From the NCBI RefSeq assembly GCF_021311115.1, contig NZ_JAJTNP010000007.1:182580-246579 (forward strand): DNA of 64,000 nucleotides. Reading direction: 5' to 3'. Of the stretch, positions 26,800 to 32,892 are shown piece after piece. The DNA comes from Chryseobacterium gwangjuense. Its GTDB lineage: Bacteria; Bacteroidota; Bacteroidia; Flavobacteriales; Weeksellaceae. The number at the start of each line of letters is the position of its first letter. Position 1 is the first letter of the stretch. The position numbers and the translations under genes are program-made. The notes beneath the pieces are model-generated. The model was not told where the DNA came from and did not search any database. It was given only the letters and a program-made list of their open reading frames with translations.

Positions 26800-26830
26800 A
26801 AAGACAAGTGATTTATCATTTGTCTTTTTT
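26800..26830 (+). terminator. Terminator after the tRNA-Glu/rpsT cluster
   Basis: AAAGACAA and TTGTCTTT form an 8-bp stem, extended inwards, followed by TTT, directly after the third tRNA. Confidence 0.85.
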
Positions 26831-26916
26831 GCATTTATACTTCATAGTAATAAAGCTACAAATTATTGAGTACTTTCCCAATTGCCACTCATCGCATTAA
26901 ACTCTAAAATATAATT

Positions 26917-26949
26917 AAAAGTCGTGTGTTTTCCAGACACACGACTTTT
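26917..26949 (-). terminator. Terminator of the mbnP-mbnH-barrel operon
   Basis: AAAAGTCGTGTGT and ACACACGACTTTT form a perfect 13-bp stem with a seven-base loop, 4 bases after the last stop of the minus-strand operon. Confidence 0.92.
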
Positions 26950-26952
26950 ATT

Positions 26953-27894
26953 TTAAATCCCAATATTCAGGAAAATACTAAAACGTGATTTTGCTTCAAT
27001 ATCGCCTCCTGCCAAATTGGAATACACAGGAAGCATCACCTCACTTCCCAAGCTGATTCGTTGATAAGAAGCTTCGAAACCTAATTTCCCATACAAAGCA
27101 CTTCCAGCCGTATTGGGCAAAACCTCATCAAACTGTTTGTTCCTGTCATAAACTTCACCCTGCAAACCTGCCTTTCCTGAGAAAACTATTTTATCAGTTC
27201 CTACAAGTTGATAAAAACCTGTTGCAGCATAATTCCACTGATTTCCGAATTGATAATATTTTTTATTTTCAGTTTTAACCGTGTAATCTGTATTCAACAA
27301 AACAGCGACTTTATCTTTCTGAAATTTATAATTCAACACCATCTGATAATCCCAACTTCCAGTTCCTAGCTGAAAACTAGGGTTCACCCCTGAAATTCCT
27401 TTTTCATCAAATTTTCCCAACGGAACTTTTATCCCAACTCCCCCATTCAATTGATGAATATTGTCTTTTGAATTCAGCACCTGATAAATTCCCATCAGAT
27501 TTAAATCTCCGATCCCATTGATGTTAATATTTCCTTGCAAGGTTTTCTTTTCATGAAAATGAAACGGAAGACTTCCATATATACTCAGTTTTTTTGTTAT
27601 CGGAATTTTGACCCAAATCTGAAGGGTATTAAAATATTGATCCTGCGTCAGATCTTTTACAAATAAATTTTCCTTTGCTTTGTAATGCTGAGCAAAATAT
27701 TTAATTCCGATAAACTGAGGATTCAATAAAGATTCAAAACCGGACGAACCGTTACCCGCAGCACAGCCACACGCATCACAATCATCAAAAATGATCGGAT
27801 CAAAACTTTTGGAAATACAAAGACTATCATTGATTGCTTTAGCCTGAAAAAGATTCAACAGACTCAGACTTATTATTGAAAATACCTTCTTCAT
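26953..27894 (-). CDS. Cys-tagged outer-membrane beta-barrel protein of the MbnP/MbnH operon
   Basis: 313 residues from the ATG at 27894, immediately after the mbnH stop. A signal peptide (VFSIISLSLLNLFQAKA) is followed by an unusual acidic, Cys-rich tag: FDDCDACGCAAGNGSSG, with Cys39, Cys42 and Cys44 plus Cys26. The rest alternates hydrophobic and polar residues with frequent aromatic ends and closes with SRFSIFLNIGI, as expected for a membrane barrel of roughly 12-14 strands. I recognise the general look of uncharacterised 'transporter' family barrels, not a named transporter. Last gene of the three-gene operon, so a role in passing copper or another metal across the outer membrane is a reasonable inference. 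Confidence 0.75.
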   Translation of the reverse strand: MKKVFSIISLSLLNLFQAKAINDSLCISKSFDPIIFDDCDACGCAAGNGSSGFESLLNPQFIGIKYFAQHYKAKENLFVKDLTQDQYFNTLQIWVKIPITKKLSIYGSLPFHFHEKKTLQGNININGIGDLNLMGIYQVLNSKDNIHQLNGGVGIKVPLGKFDEKGISGVNPSFQLGTGSWDYQMVLNYKFQKDKVAVLLNTDYTVKTENKKYYQFGNQWNYAATGFYQLVGTDKIVFSGKAGLQGEVYDRNKQFDEVLPNTAGSALYGKLGFEASYQRISLGSEVMLPVYSNLAGGDIEAKSRFSIFLNIGI

Positions 27895-27895
27895 A

Positions 27896-28939
27896 TTATT
27901 CAGCAAATTTTGGATTAGTGATAAAATTCTTATCGGACAGTGTTTTCAAAAAAGCAATGATCAATTGTTTCTCCTGAGCATTCATTGCAATACCTATATG
28001 TCCGTTTTGTTTCAATTGCGGGTCAAGATTAGGATTATTTTCTACATTATCTGAATAGAGATTAAGAACCGCTTCCAACGTATAAAACCTCCCGTCATGC
28101 ATATAAGGAGCTGTATATTCTACATTTCTCAAGCTTGGCACCCGAAACTTCATCCAATCGTTTTGATCAAGCGTCACACGATACCTTCCCGCATCTTTAA
28201 ACTGTGCATTATAATACATTCCTGTATTCCTAAAGCTTTCGTCTGTAAATAATTCTCCACTGTGACAGGAAGCACATTTCTGTTGAAGTAAGCTCATTCC
28301 TTGTGTTTCTTCCGAGGAAAAACTTTCTCTTCCCTGTTTTACTCTGTCATATTTGGAATCTGCGGAAATCATTGTTGTCATAAATTGAGATAACGCTTTC
28401 AATACTCTTTCACCCGTAATATTTTCATCCCCATAAGCTGCTTTAAATAATTTTTTATACTTAGCATCTGAGCTTAATTTCGAAACCACTTCCGGCATCG
28501 AGCTATCCATCTCATCTTCATTCGTAATCGGAATAATAGGCTGTTCATTCAAATTATGAATTACTCCATCCCACATATATCTTTTTAAAAAAGCCATATT
28601 TTGGATAGGCGGAGCATTCCGGATTCCTATTCTGTCATCAACTCCGTGACTCACCGTATGACCGTGATGGGTAAAAGCATTTTCCTGAATATGACAGAAA
28701 CCACAAGAGATCGTATTATTTCGTGAAAGCCGTCCTTCATAGAATAGCTTTCTTCCCAGTTCTACTCCATTTCTCGTAACCGGATTTCCGGAGGTATCAA
28801 AAGTCATTTCCGGAAAATAGGACGGAAATGAAAGACTATAAGCCTCATTCTTTTCCAAAGGCTCCATCACCTCATCGGAACACGATACCAAACTTAGAAA
28901 AGAGAAAATGACTAAACCTGTTTTAACTATTTTAATCAT
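27896..28939 (-). CDS. MbnH-like di-haem cytochrome c peroxidase-family lipoprotein
   Basis: 347 residues from the ATG at 28939. The signal peptide ends in a lipobox (FLSLVSC), so it is membrane anchored. Two haem c sites are visible: CGFCH near residue 75 and CASCH near residue 225, as in bacterial cytochrome c peroxidases and the MauG/MbnH group. FYEGRLSRNNTISC, RNAPPIQNMAFLKRYMWDG and YMHDGRFYTLEAVLNLYSDN are family features. In methanotrophs MbnH oxidises a Trp of MbnP to kynurenine to make a copper site. Pairing with an MbnP-like gene favours MbnH over a peroxide-scavenging peroxidase. It overlaps mbnP by 8 bases and abuts the barrel gene. Confidence 0.88.
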   Translation of the reverse strand: MIKIVKTGLVIFSFLSLVSCSDEVMEPLEKNEAYSLSFPSYFPEMTFDTSGNPVTRNGVELGRKLFYEGRLSRNNTISCGFCHIQENAFTHHGHTVSHGVDDRIGIRNAPPIQNMAFLKRYMWDGVIHNLNEQPIIPITNEDEMDSSMPEVVSKLSSDAKYKKLFKAAYGDENITGERVLKALSQFMTTMISADSKYDRVKQGRESFSSEETQGMSLLQQKCASCHSGELFTDESFRNTGMYYNAQFKDAGRYRVTLDQNDWMKFRVPSLRNVEYTAPYMHDGRFYTLEAVLNLYSDNVENNPNLDPQLKQNGHIGIAMNAQEKQLIIAFLKTLSDKNFITNPKFAE

Positions 28940-29759
28940 TGTGAACATGGTCTACTTTAAACATTTTCGTTAAGTTATTGGTCACATTCACCAAATGCTG
29001 ACTGGAGCCCATATCCATATCATTGCTCGTATTTAAAGCCAAAGACGTTTCTCCGCTTAAATATTGATTAAAATCCGCTAGAATATGAATTAAAGGTGTA
29101 ATTTTGCTTGTTACCCTTGCTGTTGTCGGAAGGTTTAGTATAACTTCCCGGTAAAGATCCGGCGTTCCGTTTGCAGTTACATTCCCCATATTTCCTGTGT
29201 GATTCATAAACGCTACATCAGGAGAATTTGTTCCGTATTTCCCTTCCAGCTTCACGAAAACATAACCTGCTGCCCAAGACCAAGACATTCCTTTTTGTTT
29301 CGCTTTATTCCAGAATTCCGCCTGTCCGTCTTGTCCCAGCAAATAAGCATTTTGGCTGATTCCCAATCCGAATTTCACCTTCTTATAATTATTCTTTGGA
29401 ACTTCGTTTAAATTCACATAAACAATTCCGGCAACTGCATCGGCCTGGTCGATAATGAAGGCTCCTTTATCGGGATTATTCTCGTTATACTTAAATTCAT
29501 TTCCGTTCTCATCGATCAAGCTAATGTTGCTGATCACATATTTGATATTGGAAAACTGATGTTTTTGCCCTTGTGAAGAGACTTGTGTCGTTTGATTCAA
29601 AACAATATCTCCGAGATTATTAAATCCGTTCTCAAACTTGAGCTGAAGATTTCCTTTCGTTTCTGTTGATGAATCATCCTCATCGTTATTCCGGCAAGAG
29701 ATAAAAGCAAAAAAAGTAAAAGCAATAAAGGATAGTGACAAAAATTTATAAATTTTCAT
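28932..29759 (-). CDS. MbnP-like copper-binding lipoprotein
   Basis: 275 residues with a lipoprotein signal ending FISC at Cys22. The mature sequence follows the MbnP family plan (the 'metallo-mystery pair' proteins): LQLKFENGFNNLGDIVLN, the His-containing QKHQFSNIKYVISNISL, then GISQNAYLLGQDGQAEFW and the conserved aromatic block GMSWSWAAGYVFVKLEG. Trp150, Trp160 and Trp162 are candidates for the oxidised Trp known in methanotroph MbnP. The C-terminus VDHVHND has further His. First gene of the operon, directly before the MbnH-like partner. Copper binding is inferred from the family and not from this protein. Confidence 0.87.
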   Translation of the reverse strand: MKIYKFLSLSFIAFTFFAFISCRNNDEDDSSTETKGNLQLKFENGFNNLGDIVLNQTTQVSSQGQKHQFSNIKYVISNISLIDENGNEFKYNENNPDKGAFIIDQADAVAGIVYVNLNEVPKNNYKKVKFGLGISQNAYLLGQDGQAEFWNKAKQKGMSWSWAAGYVFVKLEGKYGTNSPDVAFMNHTGNMGNVTANGTPDLYREVILNLPTTARVTSKITPLIHILADFNQYLSGETSLALNTSNDMDMGSSQHLVNVTNNLTKMFKVDHVHND

Positions 29760-29765
29760 TGTTGA

Positions 29766-29818
29766 TTTTTTAAGTTGAAATTTTTAATAGAAAGTATACT
29801 GAATAGAAACCATTCAGT
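29766..29818 (-). promoter_or_regulatory. mbnP leader: block shared with the YHS gene, plus inverted repeat
   Basis: 29766-29790 is 22/25 identical to 32105-32129, which lies at the same distance before the YHS lipoprotein gene. Just upstream, ACTGAAT (29798-29804) and ATTCAGT (29812-29818) form a 7-7-7 inverted repeat. No TAnnTTTG box was found here, so the promoter may use another sigma factor or an activator. All regulatory meaning is inferred. Confidence 0.4.
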
Positions 29819-29860
29819 TTTTTAACCACAAAAGTTTGCGTGACACAGAGCACCCGCTTT

Positions 29861-29936
29861 GTCATTCCATAGGAATCTAAGCCGTGTTTTAAAAATTATG
29901 CCGTGAACAACTTTGCCGAGATTCCTACGGAATGAC
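29861..29936. repeat. Long imperfect inverted repeat (REP/MITE-like)
   Basis: GTCATTCCATAGGAATCT at 29861-29878 and AGATTCCTACGGAATGAC at 29919-29936 pair over 18 bases with one mismatch, which becomes G-U in RNA. A GCCGTG motif is repeated in the 40-base centre. It lies between two same-strand genes and lacks a T run, so it looks like a dispersed repeat and not a terminator. Confidence 0.65.
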
Positions 29937-29999
29937 AGCTACACGTTGATTTTAAAACAAGCACAAAAATTCTGTGATAAAATAAAATTTGAAAAAGAC

Positions 30000-30368
30000 T
30001 TAAAAAACCGGCGGTCTGAAAATAGGTCGTAAAAACAGAAAAGAATATCTCGTTTCGTAGAGAAAATCAGGATTTGAGAAGAAAGCGTTTTCTGTTATGT
30101 AGATTGCTGTAATTTCAGGAAGAACGTAGATATCCAACAATTTCTGTCCTGAATTTTTTGTTTTATGTAAAGGGGAAGAATCGGTATCATTTGTTTTAGC
30201 TATTTCTTTGCTCAGGTAACATTTTCCGTTACAGTGAAGCTCAGGATTGCTTTTGTTGATACACAATACTCCGGAGATGTAATCATAATTTACAGCATAT
30301 TCCACCAGTGGAATCAGAGGCCTGAATACCACAAATAAAGTAAGAAATATGCTGCAAATTAAATTCAT
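30000..30368 (-). CDS. Small membrane protein with C-x9-C-x3-C motif (copy A)
   Basis: 122 residues, no named family recognised. One N-terminal hydrophobic helix (about 3-22) runs into the block RPLIPLVEYAVNYDYISG, followed by Cys36, Cys46 and Cys50 in the pattern LC-x9-CNGKCYLSKEIAKT. The C-terminus ends FLRPIFRPPVF. The copy at 32247-32609 shares all these features at the same residue numbers. Copy A starts 7 bases after the superoxide dismutase stop, so the pair is probably one transcript. Three fixed cysteines on an exported, membrane-attached chain next to Sco, YHS and MbnP genes suggest metal handling, which is inference. Confidence 0.72.
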   Translation of the reverse strand: MNLICSIFLTLFVVFRPLIPLVEYAVNYDYISGVLCINKSNPELHCNGKCYLSKEIAKTNDTDSSPLHKTKNSGQKLLDIYVLPEITAIYITENAFFSNPDFLYETRYSFLFLRPIFRPPVF

Positions 30369-30375
30369 TCAATGA

Positions 30376-31050
30376 TTATTTTTTGCTGATCGCCTCTTCG
30401 TATCTTCTGCTGATTTCTTTCCAGTTTGTTACGTTCCAGATCGCAGCTAAATAATCCGCTCTTTTATTCTGATATTTTAAATAATAAGCATGTTCCCAAA
30501 CGTCAATTCCAAAAATCGGCGTTCCTTTTTCTTCTACCACATCCATCAAAGGATTATCCTGATTCGGCGTTGAAGAAACAAATAATTTCCCATTCTTATC
30601 TACAGACAACCAAGCCCAACCTGAACCAAAACGATCTGCTCCAGCTTTAGACATCTTTTCTTTAAAAGCCTCCATACTTCCGAAAGCATCATTGATCGCT
30701 TTTGATAATTTTGCTGATGGCTGCGTATTTTTTTCAGGGGTTAAAACCGTCCAGAACAATTCGTGATTGTAATGACCTCCCGCATTATTTCTTACTGCAG
30801 GTGGCAATTTTGAAACATTCGACATAATCTGAAACAAAGTCTGCTTTTCCTGTGGAGTTCCGGCAATCGCCTTATTCAAATTGGCTACATACGCCGCCGC
30901 ATGTTTTGAATAATGAATTTCCATAGTCTGCGCATCAATATTTCCTTCCAACGCATTGTAAGCGTAAGGTAAGGCCGTCTGCTTAAACTGTCCAAACGCA
31001 AACTGCGCCGCAAATACTGCACTTAAGGCAGCAATTTTCATAATCTTCAT
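30376..31050 (-). CDS. Exported Fe/Mn superoxide dismutase
   Basis: 224 residues. Superoxide dismutase converts superoxide to oxygen and hydrogen peroxide. An N-terminal signal peptide (IAALSAVFAAQFAFGQ) shows export to the periplasm, unlike the usual cytoplasmic enzyme. The Fe/Mn family is clear from FKQTALPYAYNALEGNIDAQ, MEIHYSKHAAAYVANLNKA with metal His residues, GGHYNHELFWTVLTP, GSGWAWLSVDKNGKL and the signature DVWEHAYYLKYQNKRADYL. The metal (Fe, Mn or either) cannot be assigned. The start could also be the ATG three codons later (31041). It is followed at 7 bases by the small C-x9-C-x3-C protein. Confidence 0.94.
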   Translation of the reverse strand: MKIMKIAALSAVFAAQFAFGQFKQTALPYAYNALEGNIDAQTMEIHYSKHAAAYVANLNKAIAGTPQEKQTLFQIMSNVSKLPPAVRNNAGGHYNHELFWTVLTPEKNTQPSAKLSKAINDAFGSMEAFKEKMSKAGADRFGSGWAWLSVDKNGKLFVSSTPNQDNPLMDVVEEKGTPIFGIDVWEHAYYLKYQNKRADYLAAIWNVTNWKEISRRYEEAISKK

Positions 31051-31077
31051 AACGTTTTGTTTTTTGGTTTATGTTTT

Positions 31078-31160
31078 GGCTGGAAGATTGAAGTTGGAGG
31101 CTGGAAGTTTATAATCAATATGGTTAACAACTTCCCTCTTCCATCACCTGGCTTCCAGCC
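31078..31160. repeat. CTTCCAGCC/GGCTGGAAG repeat element
   Basis: GGCTGGAAG occurs at 31078-31086 and 31099-31107, and its complement CTTCCAGCC at 31152-31160. The right arm (31129-31160) aligns with 32858-32889 over 32 bases with about 7-8 mismatches. This looks like a degenerate dispersed intergenic repeat. Confidence 0.5.
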
Positions 31161-31161
31161 T

Positions 31162-31842
31162 TTATTTCAATAATTTCTTAATGTCCTCGATTAAAATTTC
31201 TCTGTCAGGATGATACTTCCCTGTTAGTTTGGGAGTTTTCCCTTCCGGATCTTCGTAATTTAACCCTGAATAATAAAGGATAGGCATATTGTCTTTATTG
31301 TATCTGCAACGGATATTGCCTTCTTTATCCACAAGTGCAATCATTCCGCTGTGATTCAAACTTTCGCTTTCATCTTCTTTATCTCCGACATAGATATTAA
31401 ACTGATCTGCCAGTTTCCCAATATAATCCCTGTCTCCGGTCAGAAAATGCCAATTCGGGGATTTCACCCCGATTCTTTTAGCATGTTCTTTTAATAATTC
31501 CGGAATATCGTTTACAGGATCTATGCTAATAGAGATGATTCCGAAATCAGGATTATTGATTTTATCCTCAATCGCTCTCATATTGGTATTCATCACCGGG
31601 CAGATTGTCGGGCATTTACTGAAGAAAAATTCTACCAGATATACCTTTCCCAACATCTCTTTATTGGTAATTTTTTTATTGTTCTGATCTGTCAATTCAA
31701 AATCAGGAACTTTCATCACGGTATAAAGATTCTTTTTAAAATACCCTAATCCTATACCAATCCCCAGAAATAGCAAAGCAATAACCACTAAAGGAATTAT
31801 CACCTTACTTTTTGTTTTGACTTCCTGTTTATTTTTTGGCAT
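31162..31842 (-). CDS. SCO1/SenC family copper chaperone/thioredoxin-like protein
   Basis: 226 residues from the ATG at 31842 (an upstream in-frame start at 31869 is possible). One N-terminal membrane helix (about 14-35, KVIIPLVVIALLFLGIGIGL) anchors a thioredoxin-fold domain. The copper site is visible as CPTIC in FFFSKCPTICPVMNTNMRAI, with the distal His in LNHSGMIALVDKEGNI. Sco proteins deliver copper to the CuA centre of cytochrome oxidase or act as thiol reductases. The start overlaps the end of the YHS lipoprotein gene by 14 bases, which indicates coupled translation. Confidence 0.94.
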   Translation of the reverse strand: MPKNKQEVKTKSKVIIPLVVIALLFLGIGIGLGYFKKNLYTVMKVPDFELTDQNNKKITNKEMLGKVYLVEFFFSKCPTICPVMNTNMRAIEDKINNPDFGIISISIDPVNDIPELLKEHAKRIGVKSPNWHFLTGDRDYIGKLADQFNIYVGDKEDESESLNHSGMIALVDKEGNIRCRYNKDNMPILYYSGLNYEDPEGKTPKLTGKYHPDREILIEDIKKLLK

Positions 31843-32104
31843 ATTTTTCAGGATTTTTCTTAAACTCATCTTTACAGTATGAACTGCAAAAACCGTACGT
31901 TTTATTTTTATACACTGCCGTATCTTTCATGTCTGCTTCTGTTGGCATATTACAAATAGGATCTACTGCATTGGCAAATTTTACTTTTGCCATATTTGAT
32001 TTTGAAGGGGTCAAACTTTTTTTATGCTTTACTTTAGGAGTTTCCTGAGCACATGCAAATAATGAAACGGACAATAATGCCGTCAAAATAATTTTTGATT
32101 TCAT
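31829..32104 (-). CDS. YHS-domain lipoprotein
   Basis: 91 residues. A lipoprotein signal ends at SLFAC. The mature protein has a Lys-rich linker and a YHS-type metal domain: VDPICNMPTEADMKDTAVYK followed by KTYGFCSSYCKDEFKKNPEKYAKK. YHS domains occur in heavy-metal ATPases and copper enzymes and are thought to bind metal through the Cys residues. It heads a two-gene unit with the Sco gene (14-base overlap). Its upstream region shares a 25-base block with the mbnP leader. Confidence 0.85.
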   Translation of the reverse strand: MKSKIILTALLSVSLFACAQETPKVKHKKSLTPSKSNMAKVKFANAVDPICNMPTEADMKDTAVYKNKTYGFCSSYCKDEFKKNPEKYAKK

Positions 32105-32129
32105 TTTTTTAAATTGAAATTAATAATAG
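32105..32129 (-). promoter_or_regulatory. YHS leader block shared with mbnP
   Basis: 22 of 25 bases match 29766-29790 upstream of mbnP, in the same orientation relative to the start codon. High AT content means chance cannot be excluded. Confidence 0.35.
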
Positions 32130-32246
32130 TATTGAATACCTATTGATTGATGTTAAAACCAATATGATATTAGCGAAATATATTCTTGAACTATTAAGAA
32201 CATCTTAACAGTCAAATTCAAACTAAGAATATAGTTGAAAATAAAT

Positions 32247-32609
32247 TTAAGCTAAAGGAGGATGGAATATTCTGGAGAAAAACTCTGAAGTATGAGAATT
32301 GATACAATCCGAATTTGGATTTTTCATCAGAGGATCAAGTTTATCTTTATCTGAAACAAAAAGAATTTCATGGGCCAGAAAAAAATCCATTCCCGTGATT
32401 TTCACATTTTGATTATTGTTGGATTGTTTTTCTGTTTTTGCAAGTTCTTTTTCAACGTAACATTTTCCCTTACACGTAGATTGAGGAACCTGTCTGTTTT
32501 CACAAAGATTTTTCACGATGTAATCATAATTAACCGCATAATTAATCAATGGCAACACAGGACGTATTGCGATCGTGAAAATAATAAATATGGAAATGAA
32601 AAACTTCAA
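32247..32609 (-). CDS. Small membrane protein with C-x9-C-x3-C motif (copy B)
   Basis: 120 residues, paralogous to 30000-30368. The start is a TTG at 32609: an in-frame TAG lies two codons upstream and the next ATG is deep inside. The N-terminal helix leads to RPVLPLINYAVNYDYIVK, then Cys36, Cys46 and Cys50 in LC-x9-CKGKCYVEKELAKT, numbered exactly as in copy A. A variable middle and a C-terminal FFSRIFHPPLA follow. It has its own TAnnTTTG promoter at 32627 and precedes the YHS-Sco pair by about 140 bases. Function unknown; metal handling is suggested by motif and neighbours. Confidence 0.72.
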   Translation of the reverse strand: MKFFISIFIIFTIAIRPVLPLINYAVNYDYIVKNLCENRQVPQSTCKGKCYVEKELAKTEKQSNNNQNVKITGMDFFLAHEILFVSDKDKLDPLMKNPNSDCINSHTSEFFSRIFHPPLA

Positions 32610-32626
32610 CGGCTAATTCTCTTCTA

Positions 32627-32634
32627 CAAATATA
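32627..32634 (-). promoter_or_regulatory. -7 box TATATTTG for copy B
   Basis: CAAATATA on the plus strand, 17 bases upstream of the TTG start, supporting that start. Confidence 0.55.
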
Positions 32635-32776
32635 CTACTGAATTTTGTTTTAGAGATTAATTCATGATGAAAGTCATTGTTATTTTAGTTCACACAGATT
32701 TGCTCGTATATTTATGTTGCATTAAAAAGAGGTTGTGCAATTACCTATAATAATTTAATTTTTGGTTAAAATCCAA

Positions 32777-32802
32777 ATAAAAAACGGGCTTAGCCCGTTC
32801 AT
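32777..32802 (-). terminator. Terminator after the P-type ATPase gene
   Basis: AACGGGC and GCCCGTT form a 7-bp GC-rich stem with a tiny loop; on the minus strand it is followed by a T run. It is about 90 bases beyond the ATPase stop. Confidence 0.7.
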
Positions 32803-32857
32803 ATTGATGATTAAAAATAGTTGTATATTATATTTAAGTTTGAAACAAAATCTCTTA

Positions 32858-32889
32858 AACTTCCAGCATCCATCTTCTGCCTTCCAACC
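32858..32889. repeat. Second copy of the CTTCCA-type repeat arm
   Basis: A 32-base pyrimidine-rich segment containing AACTTCC, TCCATC, CTG and CTTCCA in the same order and spacing as at 31129-31160. It ends next to the stop region of the P-type ATPase gene. Confidence 0.45.
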
Positions 32890-32892
32890 TCA

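Noticed and set aside
27896..28939. Plain cytochrome c peroxidase for hydrogen peroxide removal
   Set aside because: Not excluded, but the overlap with an MbnP-like gene and the metal-island context favour an MbnH-type role.
29861..29936. Long inverted repeat as a transcription terminator
   Set aside because: The loop is 40 bases and there is no T run on either side; a dispersed repeat fits better.
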